64,000 nt of DNA from Oscarella lobularis (Eukaryota > Porifera > Homoscleromorpha > Homosclerophorida > Oscarellidae). The stretch covers positions 2,666,001-2,730,000 of the forward strand of contig NC_089183.1 in NCBI RefSeq assembly GCF_947507565.1, given 5' to 3'. A program made the position numbers and the translations under genes. The notes under the pieces are model-generated. The model did not search any database. It was not told the DNA's origin and saw nothing but the letters and a program-made list of their open reading frames with translations. Below, one piece after another: positions 1 to 14,106 of the stretch. How positions within the stretch are numbered: the first letter of the stretch is position 1; each line of letters begins with the position of its first letter.

Positions 1-3000
1 CACATTGAGTACCTACAACAGAAAACACATTGAGTACCTTCAACAGAAAACACATTCAGTACCTTCAACAGAAAACATATTGAGTAACTAAAACAGAAAA
101 CATATTGAGTACCTACAACAGAAAACGCATTCAGTACCTTCAACAGAAAACACATTCAGTACCTTCAACAGAAACATTGAGTACCTACAACAGAAAACAC
201 ATTGAGTACCTGCAACAGAAAACATATTGAGTACCTACAACCGAAAACACATTCAGTACCTTCAACAGAAAACATTGAGTACCTTCAACAGAAAACACAT
301 TGAGTACCTTCGACAGAAAACACATTCAGTACCTTCAACAGAAAACATATTGAGTACCTAAAACAGAAAACATATTGAGTACCTACAACAGAAAACACAT
401 TCAGTACCTTCAACAGAAAACACATTCAGTACCTTCAACAGAAACATTGAGTACCTACAACAGAAAACACATTGAGTACCTGCAACAGAAAACATATTGA
501 GTACCTTCAACAGAAAACATATTGAGTACCTTCAACAGAAAACAGAAAACATATTGAGTACGTTCAACAGAAAACATATTGAATACGTTTAACAGAAAAC
601 ATAATGAGTACCTTCAACAGAAAACATATTGAGTACCTTCAACAGAAAACGTAATGAGTACCTTCAACAGAAAACATATTGAGTACCTTCAACAGAAAAC
701 ATATTGAGTACCTTCAACAGAAAACATAATGAGTACCTTCAACAGAAAACATATTGAGTACCTTCAACAGAAAACATATTGAGTACGTTCAACAAAAAAC
801 ATATTCAATACGTTTAACAGAAAACATAATGAGTACCTTCAACAGAAAACATAATGAGTACCTTCAACAGAAAACGTATTGAGTACCTACAACAGAAAAC
901 AGAAAACATATTGAGTACGTTCAACAGAAAACATAATGAGTACCTTCAACAGAAAACACATTCAGTACCTTCAACAGAAAACATATTGAGTACCTAAAAC
1001 AGAAAACATATTTAGTACCTTCAACAGAAAACATATTGAGTACCTACAACAGAAAACACATTGAGTACCTACAACAGAAAACACATTGAGTACCTTCAAC
1101 AGAAAACACATTCAGTACCTTCAACAGAAAACATATTGAGTAACTAAAACAGAAAACATATTGAGTACCTACAACAGAAAACGCATTCAGTACCTTCAAC
1201 AGAAAACACATTCAGTACCTTCAACAGAAACATTGAGTACCTACAACAGAAAACACATTGAGTACCTGCAACAGAAAACATATTGAGTACCTACAACCGA
1301 AAACACATTCAGTACCTTCAACAGAAAACATTGAGTACCTTCAACAGAAAACACATTGAGTACCTTCGACAGAAAACACATTCAGTACCTTCAACAGAAA
1401 ACATATTGAGTACCTAAAACAGAAAACATATTGAGTACCTACAACAGAAAACACATTCAGTACCTTCAACAGAAAACACATTCAGTACCTTCAACAGAAA
1501 CATTGAGTACCTACAACAGAAAACACATTGAGTACCTGCAACAGAAAACATATTGAGTACCTTCAACAGAAAACATATTGAGTACCTTCAACAGAAAACA
1601 GAAAACATATTGAGTACGTTCAACAGAAAACATATTGAATACGTTTAACAGAAAACATAATGAGTACCTTCAACAGAAAACATATTGAGTACCTTCAACA
1701 GAAAACGTAATGAGTACCTTCAACAGAAAACATATTGAGTACCTTCAACAGAAAACAGAAAACATATTGAGTACCTACAACAGAAAACAGAAAACATATT
1801 GAGTACGTTCAACAGAAAACATATTGAATACGTTTAACAGAAAACATAATGAGTACCTTCAACAGAAAACATTTTGAGTACCTTCAACAGAAAACATAAT
1901 GAGTACCTTCAACAGAAAACATATTGAGTACCTTCAACAGAAAACATATTGAGTACCTTCAACAGAAAACAGAAAACATATTGAGTACCTACAACAGAAA
2001 ACAGAAAACATATTGAGTACCTTCAACAGAAAACATAATGAGTACCTTCAACAGAAAACATAATGAGTACCTTCAACAGAAAACAGAAAACATATTGAGT
2101 ACCTACAACAGAAAACAGAAAACATATTGAGTACGTTCAACAGAAAACATATGGAATACGTTTAACAGAAAACATAATGAGTACCTTCAACAGAAAACAT
2201 TTTGAGTACCTTCAACAGAAAACATAATGAGTACCTTCAACAGAAAACATATTGAGTACCTTCAACAGAAAACAGAAAACATATTGAGTACGTTCAACAG
2301 AAAACAGAAAACAGATTGAGACCTACAACAGAAAACAGAAAACATTGAGTACCTACAACAGAAAAAGAAAACAGATTGAGTACACTGTACCTACAACAGA
2401 AAACAGAAAACATATTGAGTACGTTCAACAGAAAACATATTGAATACGTTTAACAGAAAACATAATGAGTACCTTCAACAGAAAACATATTGAGTACCTT
2501 CAACAGAAAACGTAATGAGTACCTTCAACAGAAAACATATTGAGTACCTTCAACGGAAAACAGAAAACATATTGAGTACCTACAACAGAAAACAGAAAAC
2601 ATATTGAGTACCTTCAACAGAAAACATTTTGAGTACCTTCAACAGAAAACATAATGAGTACCTTCAACAGAAAACATAATGAGTACCTTCAACAGAAAAC
2701 ATATTGAGTACCTTCAACAGAAAACAGAAAACATATTGAGTACCTACAACAGAAAACAGAAAACATATTGAGTACCTTCAACAGAAAACATAACTAGTAC
2801 CTTCAGCAGAAAACATAATGAGTACCTTCAACAGAAAACAGAAAACATATTGAGTACCTACAACAGAAAACAGAAAACATATTGAGTACGTTCAACAGAA
2901 AACATATTGAATACGTTTAACAGAAAACATAATGAGTACCTTCAACAGAAAACATATTGAGTACCTTCAACAGAAAACATAATGAGTACCTTCAACAGAA

Positions 3001-3154
3001 AACATATTGAGTACCTTGAACAGAAAACAGAAAACATATTGAGTACGTTCAACAGAAAACAGAAAACAGCTTGAGACCTACAACAGAAAACAGAAAACAT
3101 TGAGTACCTACAACAGAAAAAGAAAACAGATTGAGTACACTGTACCTACAACAG

Positions 3155-6100
3155 AAAACAGAAAACATATTGAGTACGTTCAACAGAAAACATATTGAAT
3201 ACGTTTAACAGAAAACATAATGAGTACCTTCAACAGAAAACATATTGAGTACCTTCAACAGAAAACGTAATGAGTACCTTCAACAGAAAACATATTGAGT
3301 ACCTTCAACAGAAAACAGAAAACATATTGAGTACCTACAACAGAAAACAGAAAACATATTGAGTACGTTCAACAGAAAACATATTGAATACGTTTAACAG
3401 AAAACATAATGAGTACCTTTAACAGAAAACATTTTGAGTACCTTCAACAGAAAACATAATGAGTACCTTCAACAGAAAACATAATGAGTACCTTCAACAG
3501 AAAACATATTGAGTACCTTCAACAGAAAATAGAAAACATATTGAGTACGTTCAACAGAAAACAGAAAACATATTGAGTACCTACAACAGAAAACAGAAAA
3601 CATATTGAGTACGTTCAACAGAAAACATATTGAATACGTTTAACAGAAAACATAATGAGTACCTTCAACAGAAAACATATTGAGTACCTTCAACAGAAAA
3701 CATAATGAGTACCTTCAACAGAAAACATATTGAGTACCTTCAACAGAAAACAGAAAACATATTGAGTACGTTCAACAGGAAACAGAAAACAGATTGAGAC
3801 CTACAACAGAAAACAGAAAACATTGAGTACCTACAACAGAAAACAGAAAACATATTGAGTACGTTCAACAGAAAACATATTGAATACGTTTAACAGAAAA
3901 CATAATGAGTACCTTCAACAGAAAACATTGAGTACCTTCAACAGAAAACGAAATGAGTACCTTCAACAGAAAACATATTGAGTACCTTCAACAGAAAACA
4001 GAAAACATATTGAGTACCTTCAACAGAAAACAGAAAACATATTGAGTACGTTCAACAGGAAACAGAAAACAGATTGAGATTTACAACAGAAAACAGAAAA
4101 CATTGAATACCTACAACAGAAAACAGAAAACATATTGAGTACGTTCAACAGAAAACATATTGAATACGTTTAACAGAAAACATAATGAGTACCTTCAACA
4201 GAAAACATTGAGTACCTTCAACAGAAAACGAAATGAGTACCTTCAACAGAAAACATATTGAGTACCTTCAACAGAAAACAGAAAACATATTGAGTACGTT
4301 CAACAGAAAACATATTGAATACGTTTAACAGAAAACATAATGAGTACCTTCAACAGAAAACATAATGAGTACCTTCAACAGAAAACGTATTGAGTACCTA
4401 CAACAGAAAACAGAAAACATATTGAGTACGTTCAACAGAAAACATAATGAGTACCTTCAACAGAAAACACATTCAGTACCTTCAACAGAAAACATATTGA
4501 GTACCTAAAACAGAAAACATATTTAGTACCTTCAACAGAAAACATATTGAGTACCTACAACAGAAAACACATTGAGTACCTACAACAGAAAACACATTGA
4601 GTACCTTTAACACAAAACACATTCAGTACCTTCAACAGAAAACATATTGAGTACCTAAAACAGAAAACATATTGAGTACCTACAACAGAAAACGCATTCA
4701 GTACCTTCAACAGAAAACACATTCAGTACCTTCAACAGAAACATTGAGTACCTACAACAGAAAACACATTGAGTACCTGCAACAGAAAACCTTTTTAGTA
4801 CCTACAACCGAAAACACATTCAGTACCTTCAACAGAAAACATTGAGTACCTTCAACAGAAAACACATTCAGTACCTTCAACAGAAAACATATTGAGTACC
4901 TTCAACAGAAAACATAATGAGTACCTTCAACAGAAAACATATTGAGTACCTTCAACAGAAAACATATTGAGTACGTTCAACAAAAAACATATTGAATACG
5001 TTTAACAGAAAACATAATGAGTACCTTCAACAGAAAACATAATGAGTACCTTCAACAGAAAAGGTATTGAGTACCTTCAACAGAAAACATATTGAGTACC
5101 TTCAACAGAAAACAGAAAACATATTGAGTACGTTCAACAGAAAACATATTGAATACGTTTAACAGAAAACATAATGAGTACCTTCAACAGAAAACATATT
5201 GAGTACCTTCAACAGAAAACGTAATGAGTACCTTCAACAGAAAACATATTGAGTACCTTCAACAGAAAACAGAAAACATATTGAGTACCTACAACAGAAA
5301 ACAGAAAACATATTGAGTACGTTCAACAGAAAACATATTGAATACGTTTAACAGAAAACATAATGAGTACCTTCAACAGAAAACATTTTGAGTACCTTCA
5401 ACAGAAAACATAATGAGTACCTTCAACAGAAAACATATTGAGTACCTTCAACAGAAAACAGAAAACATATTTAGTACCTACAACAGAAAACAGAAAACAT
5501 ATTGAGTACCTTCAACAGAAAACATAATGAGTACCTTCAACAGAAAACATAATGAGTACCTTCAACAGAAAACAGAAAACATATTGAGTACGTTCAACAG
5601 AAAACATATTGAATACGTTTAACAGAAAACATAATGAGTACCTTCAACAGAAAACATATTGAGTACCTTCAACAGAAAACGTAATGAGTACCTTCAACAG
5701 AAAACATATTGAGTACCTTCAACAGAAAACAGAAAACATATTGAGTACCTACAACAGAAAACAGAAAACATATTGAGTACGTTCAACAGAAAACATATTG
5801 AATACGTTTAACAGAAAACATAATGAGTACCTTCAACAGAAAACATTTTGAGTACCTTCAACAGAAAACATAATGAGTACCTTCAACAGAAAACATAATG
5901 AGTACCTTCAACAGAAAACATATTGAGTACCTTCAACAGAAAATAGAAAACATATTGAGTACGTTCAACAGAAAACAGAAAACATATTGAGTACCTACAA
6001 CAGAAAACAGAAAACATATTGAGTACGTTCAACAGAAAACATATTGAATACGTTTAACAGAAAACATAATGAGTACCTTCAACAGAAAACATATTGAGTA

Positions 6101-9075
6101 CCTTCAACAGAAAACATAATGAGTACCTTCAACAGAAAACATATTGAGTACCTTCAACAGAAAACATATTGAGTACGTTCAACAAAAAACATATTGAATA
6201 CGTTTAACAGAAAACATAATGAGTACCTTCAACAGAAAACATAATGAGTACCTTCAACAGAAAACGTATTGAGTACCTTCAACAGAAAACATATTGAGTA
6301 CCTTCAACAGAAAACAGAAAACATATTGAGTACCTTCAACAGAAAACATATTGAGTACGTTCAACAAAAAACATATTGAATACGTTTAACAGAAAACATA
6401 ATGAGTACCTTCAACAGAAAACATAATGAGTACCTTCAACAGAAAACGTATTGAGTACCTACAACAGAAAACAGAAAACATATTGAGTACGTTCAACAGA
6501 AAACATATTGAATACGTTTAACAGAAAACATAATGAGTACCTTCAACAGAAAACATTTTGAGTACCTTCAACAGAAAACATATTGAGTACCTTCAACAGA
6601 AAACATAATGAGTACCTTCAACAGAAAACATATTGAGTACCTTCAACAGAAAACAGAAAACATATTGAGTACGTTCAACAGAAAACATATTGAATACGTT
6701 TAACAGAAAACATAATGAGTACCTTCAACAGAAAACATATTGAGTACCTTCAACAGAAAACGTAATGAGTACCTTCAACAGAAAACATATTGAGTACCTT
6801 CAACAGAAAACAGAAAACATATTGAGTACCTACAACAGAAAACAGAAAACATATTGAGTACGTTCAACAGAAAACGTATTGAATACGTTTAACAGAAAAC
6901 ATAATGAGTACCTTCAACAGAAAACATTTTGAGTATCTTCAACAGAAAACATAATGAGTACCTTCAACAGAAAACATATTGAGTACCTTCAACAGAAAAC
7001 AGAAAACATATTGAGTACCTACAACAGAAAACAGAAAACATATTGAGTACCTTCAACAGAAAACATAATGAGTACCTTCAACAGAAAACATAATGAGTAC
7101 CTTCAACAGAAAACAGAAAACATATTGAGTACGTTCAACAGAAAACATATTGAATACGTTTAACAGAAAACATAATGAGTACCTTCAACAGAAAACATAT
7201 TGAGTACCTTCAACAGAAAACGTAATGAGTACCTTCAACAGAAAACATATTGAGTACCTTCAACAGAAAACAGAAAACATATTGAGTACCTACAACAGAA
7301 AACAGAAAACATATTGAGTACGTTCAACAGAAAACATATTGAATACGTTTAACAGAAAACATAATGAGTACCTTCAACAGAAAACATTTTGAGTACCTTC
7401 AACAGAAAACATAATGAGTACCTTCAACAGAAAACATAATGAGTACCTTCAACAGAAAACATATTGAGTACCTTCAACAGAAAATAGAAAACATATTGAG
7501 TACGTTCAACAGAAAACAGAAAACATATTGAGTACCTACAACAGAAAACAGAAAACATATTGAGTACGTTCAACAGAAAACATATTGAATACGTTTAACA
7601 GAAAACATAATGAGTACCTTCAACAGAAAACATATTGAGTACCTTCAACAGAAAACATAATGAGTACCTTCAACAGAAAACATATTGAGTACCTTCAACA
7701 GAAAACAGAAAACATATTGAGTACGTTCAACAGGAAACAGAAAACAGATTGAGACCTACAACAGAAAACAGAAAACATTGAGTACCTACAACAGAAAACA
7801 GAAAACATATTGAGTACGTTCAACAGAAAACATATTGAATACGTTTAACAGAAAACATAATGAGTACCTTCAACAGAAAACATTGAGCACCTTCAACAGA
7901 AAACGAAATGAGTACCTTCAACAGAAAACATATTGAGTACCTTCAACAGAAAACAGAAAACATATTGAGTACCTTCAACAGAAAACAGAAAACATATTGA
8001 GTACGTTCAACAGGAAACAGAAAACAGATTCAGATTTACAACAGAAAACAGAAAACATTGAGTACCTACAACAGAAAACAGAAAACATATTGAGTACGTT
8101 CAACAGAAAACATATTGAATACGTTTAACAGAAAACATAATGAGTACCTTCAACAGAAAACATTGAGTACCTTCAACAGAAAACGAACTGAGTACCTTCA
8201 ACAGAAAACATATTGAGTACCTTCAACAGAAAACAGAAAACATATTGAGTACGTTCAACAGAAAACATATTGAATACGTTTAACAGAAAACATAATGAGT
8301 ACCTTCAACAGAAAACATAATGAGTACCTTCAACAGAAAACGTATTGAGTACCTACAACAGAAAACAGAAAACATATTGAGTACGTTCAACAGAAAACAT
8401 AATGATTACCTTCAACAGAAAACACATTCAGTACCTTCAACAGAAAACATATTGAGTACCTAAAACAGAAAACATATTTAGTACCTTCAACAGAAAACAT
8501 ATTGAGTACCTACAACAGAAAACACATTGAGTACCTACAACAGAAAACACATTGAGTACCTTCAACATAAAACACATTCAGTACCTTCAACAGAAAACAT
8601 ATTGAGTACCTAAAACAGAAAACATATTGAGTACCTACAACAGAAAACGCATTCAGTACCTTCAACAGAAAACACATTCAGTACCTTCAACAGAAACATT
8701 GAGTACCTACAACAGAAAACACATTGAGTACCTGCAACAGAAAACATATTGAGTACCTACAACCGAAAACACATTCAGTACCTTCAACAGAAAACATTGA
8801 GTACCTTCAACAGAAAACACATTCAGTACCTTCAACAGAAAACATATTGAGTACCTTCAACAGAAAACATAATGAGTACCTTCAACAGAAAACATATTGA
8901 GTACCTTCAACAGAAAACATATTGAGTACGTTCAACAAAAAACATATTGAATACGTTTAACAGAAAACATAATGAGTACCTTCAACAGAAAACATAATGA
9001 GTACCTTCAACAGAAAACGTATTGAGTACCTTCAACAGAAAACATATTGAGTACCTTCAACAGAAAACAGAAAAC
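3155..9075. repeat. Large duplicated block inside the satellite (offset 3955 bp)
   Basis: Rare variant monomers recur at a constant distance. The variant AAAATAGAAAAC at ~3526 returns at ~7481, and the ACAACCGAAAAC variant at ~4806 returns at ~8761, both offset by 3955 bp. By eye the match runs from about 3155-5120 to about 7110-9075. The AAAATAG variant also occurs at ~5940, and the 1541-bp step from there to 7481 is shared by the GTAATG variants at 5221 and 6762. This points to successive duplications of different sizes. Confidence 0.8.
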
Positions 9076-10569
9076 ATATTGAGTACCTTCAACAGAAAAC
9101 AGAAAACATATTGAGTACCTACAACAGAAAACAGAAAACATATTGAGTACCTTCAACAGAAAACATATTGAGTACCTTCAACAGAAAACATAATGAGTAC
9201 CTTCAACAGAAAACATATTGAGTACCTTCAACAGAAAACAGAAAACATATTGAGTACGTTCAACAGAAAACAGAAAACAGATTGAGACCTACAACAGAAA
9301 ACAGAAAACATTGAGTACCTACAACAGAAAAAGAAAACAGATTGAGTACACTGTACCTACAACAGAAAACAGAAAACATATTGAGTACGTTCAACAGAAA
9401 ACATATTGAATACGTTTAACAGAAAACATAATGAGTACCTTCAACAGAAAACATATTGAGTACCTTCAACAGAAAACGTAATGAGTACCTTCAACAGAAA
9501 ACATATTGAGTACCTTCAACAGAAAACAGAAAACATATTGAGTACCTACAACAGAAAACAGAAAACATATTGAGTACGTTCAACAGAAAACATATTGAAT
9601 ACGTTTAACAGAAAACATAATGAGTACCTTCAACAGAAAACATTTTGAGTACCTTCAACAGAAAACATAATGAGTACCTTCAACTGAAAACATAATGAGT
9701 ACCTTCAACAGAAAACATAATGAGTACCTTCAACAGAAAACATATTGAGTACCTTCAACAGAAAACAGAAAACATATTGAGTACGTTCAACAGAAAACAT
9801 ATTGAATACGTTTAACAGAAAACATAATGAGTACCTTCAACAGAAAACATATTGAGTACCTTCAACAGAAAACGTAATGAGTACCTTCAACAGAAAACAT
9901 ATTGAGTACCTTCAACAGAAAACAGAAAACATATTGAGTACCTACAACAGAAAACAGAAAACATATTGAGTACGTTCAACAGAAAACATATTGAATACGT
10001 TTAACAGAAAACATAATGAGTACCTTCAACAGAAAACATTTTGAGTACCTTCAACAGAAAACATAATGAGTACCTTCAACAGAAAACATATTGAGTACCT
10101 TCAACAGAAAACAGAAAACATATTGAGTACCTACAACAGAAAACAGAAAACATATTGAGTACCTTCAACAGAAAACATAATGAGTACCTTCAACAGAAAA
10201 CATAATGAGTACCTTCAACAGAAAACAGAAAACATATTGAGTACGTTCAACAGAAAACATATTGAATACGTTTAACAGAAAACATAATGAGTACCTTCAA
10301 CGGAAAACATATTGAGTACCTTCAACAGAAAACGTAATGAGTACCTTCAACAGAAAACATAATGAGTACCTTCAACAGAAAACATAATGAGTACCTTCAA
10401 CAGAAAACAGAAAACAGATTGAGTACCTACAACAGAAAACAGAAAACATATTGAGTACGTTCAACAGAAAACATATTGAATACGTTTAACAGAAAACATA
10501 ATGAGTACCTTCAACAGAAAACATATTGAGTACCTTCAACAGAAAACATAATGAGTACCTTCAACAGAA

Positions 10570-13500
10570 AACATAATGAGTACCTTCAACAGAAAACATA
10601 TTGAGTACCTTCAACAGAAAACAGAAAACATATTGAGTACCTACAACAGAAAACAGAAAACATATTGAGTACCTTCAACAGAAAAGATAATGAGTACCTT
10701 CAACAGAAAACATAATGAGTACCTTCAACAGAAAACAGAAAACATATTGAGTACCTACAACAGAAAACAGAAAACATATTGAGTACGTTCAACAGAAAAC
10801 ATATGGAATACGTTTAACAGAAAACATAATGAGTACCTTCAACAGAAAACATATTGAGTACCTTCAACAGAAAACATAATGAGTACCTTCAACAGAAAAC
10901 ATATTGAGTACCTTCAACAGAAAACAGAAAACATATTGAGTACGTTCAACAGAAAACAGAAAACAGATTGAGACCTACAACAGAAAACAGAAAACATTGA
11001 GTACCTACAACAGAAAAAGAAAACAGATTGAGTACACTGTACCTACAACAGAAAACAGAAAACATATTGAGTACGTTCAACAGAAAACATATTGAATACG
11101 TTTAACAGAAAACATAATGAGTACTTTCAACAGAAAACATATTGAGTACCTTCAACCGAAAACGTAATGAGTACCTTCAACAGAAAACATATTGAGTACC
11201 TTCAACAGAAAACAGAAAACGTATTGAGTACCTACAACAGAAAACAGAAAACATATTGAGTACGTTCAACAGAAAACATATTGAATACGTTTAACAGAAA
11301 ACATAATGAGTACCTTCAACAGAAAACATTTTGAGTACCTTCAACAGAAAACATAATGAGTACCATCAACAGAAAACATAATGAGTACCTTCAACAGAAA
11401 ACATATTGAGTACCTTCAACAGAAAACAGAAAACATATTGAGTACGTTCAACAGAAAACATATTGAATACGTTTAACAGAAAACATAATGAGTACCTTCA
11501 ACAGAAAACATATTGAGTACCTTCAACAGAAAACGTAATGAGTACCTTCAACAGAAAACATATTGAGTACCTTCAACAGAAAACAGAAAACATATTGAGT
11601 ACCTACAACAGAAAACAGAAAACATATTGAGTACGTTCAACAGAAAACATATTGAATACGTTTAACAGAAAACATAATGAGTACCTTCAACAGAAAACAT
11701 TTTGAGTACCTTCAACAGAAAACATAATGAGTACCTTCAACAGAAAACATATTGAGTACCTTCAACAGAAAACAGAAAACATATTGAGTACCTACAACAG
11801 AAAACAGAAAACATATTGAGTACCTTCAACAGAAAACATAATGAGTACCTTCAACAGAAAACATAATGAGTACCTTCAACAGAAAACAGAAAACATATTG
11901 AGTACGTTCAACAGAAAACATATTGAATACGTTTAACAGAAAACATAATGAGTACCTTCAACAGAAAACATATTGAGTACCTTCAACAGAAAACGTAATG
12001 AGTACCTTCAACAGAAAACATATTGAGTACCTTCAACAGAAAACAGAAAACATATTGAGTACCTACAACAGAAAACAGAAAACATATTGAGTACGTTCAA
12101 CAGAAAACATATTGAATACGTTTAACAGAAAACATAATGAGTACCTTCAACAGAAAACATTTTGAGTACCTTCAACAGAAAACATAATGAGTACCTTCAA
12201 CAGAAAACATAATGAGTACCTTCAACAGAAAACATATTGAGTACCTTCAACAGAAAACAGAAAACATATTGAGTACGTTCAACAGAAAACATATTGAATA
12301 CGTTTAACAGAAAACATAATGAGTACCTTCAACAGAAAACATATTGAGTACCTTCAACAGAAAACAGAAAACATATTGAGTACCTACAACAGAAAACAGA
12401 AAACATATTGAGTACCTTCAACAGAAAAGATAATGAGTACCTTCAACAGAAAACATAATGAGTACCTTCAACAGAAAACAGAAAACATATTGAGTACCTA
12501 CAACAGAAAACAGAAAACATATTGAGTACGTTCAACAGAAAACATATGGAATACGTTTAACAGAAAACATAATGAGTACCTTCAACAGAAAACATATTGA
12601 GTACCTTCAACAGAAAACATAATGAGTACCTTCAACAGAAAACATATTGAGTACCTTCAACAGAAAACAGAAAACATATTGAGTACGTTCAACAGAAAAC
12701 AGAAAACAGATTGAGACCTACAACAGAAAACAGAAAACATTGAGTACCTACAACAGAAAAAGAAAACAGATTGAGTACACTGTACCTACAACAGAAAACA
12801 GAAAACATATTGAGTACGTTCAACAGAAAACATATTGAATACGTTTAACAGAAAACATAATGAGTACCTTCAACAGAAAACATATTGAGTACCTTCAACC
12901 GAAAACGTAATGAGTACCTTCAACAGAAAACATATTGAGTACCTTCAACAGAAAACAGAAAACGTATTGAGTACCTACAACAGAAAACAGAAAACATATT
13001 GAGTACGTTCAACAGAAAACATATTGAATACGTTTAACAGAAAACATAATGAGTACCTTCAACAGAAAACATTTTGAGTACCTTCAACAGAAAACATAAT
13101 GAGTACCATCAACAGAAAACATAATGAGTACCTTCAACAGAAAACATATTGAGTACCTTCAACAGAAAACAGAAAACATATTGAGTACGTTCAACAGAAA
13201 ACATATTGAATACGTTTAACAGAAAACATAATGAGTACCTTCAACAGAAAACATATTGAGTACCTTCAACAGAAAACGTAATGAGTACCTTCAACAGAAA
13301 ACATATTGAGTACCTTCAACAGAAAACAGAAAACATATTGAGTACCTACAACAGAAAACAGAAAACATATTGAGTACGTTCAACAGAAAACATATTGAAT
13401 ACGTTTAACAGAAAACATAATGAGTACCTTCAACAGAAAACATTTTGAGTACCTTCAACAGAAAACATAATGAGTACCTTCAACAGAAAACATATTGAGT

Positions 13501-14106
13501 ACCTTCAACAGAAAACAGAAAACATATTGAGTACCTACAACAGAAAACAGAAAACATATTGAGTACCTTCAACAGAAAACATAATGAGTACCTTCAACAG
13601 AAAACATAATGAGTACCTTCAACAGAAAACAGAAAACATATTGAGTACGTTCAACAGAAAACATATTGAATACGTTTAACAGAAAACATAATGAGTACCT
13701 TCAACAGAAAACATATTGAGTACCTTCAACAGAAAACGTAATGAGTACCTTCAACAGAAAACATATTGAGTACCTTCAACAGAAAACAGAAAACATATTG
13801 AGTACCTACAACAGAAAACAGAAAACATATTGAGTACGTTCAACAGAAAACATATTGAATACGTTTAACAGAAAACATAATGAGTACCTTCAACAGAAAA
13901 CATTTTGAGTACCTTCAACAGAAAACATAATGAGTACCTTCAACAGAAAACATAATGAGTACCTTCAACAGAAAACATATTGAGTACCTTCAACAGAAAA
14001 CAGAAAACATATTGAGTACGTTCAACAGAAAACATATTGAATACGTTTAACAGAAAACATAATGAGTACCTTCAACAGAAAACATATTGAGTACCTTCAA
14101 CAGAAA
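10570..14106. repeat. Recent 1743-bp tandem duplication inside the satellite
   Basis: Five private variants recur at exactly +1743 bp: AGATAATG (10686, 12429), ATATGGAATACG (10801, 12544), AGTACACTGT (11031, 12774), AACCGAAAACG (~11155, ~12898) and TACCATCAAC (11361, 13104). Monomer order matches from about 10570 to 12363 against 12313 to 14106, then departs on both sides. Confidence 0.88.
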
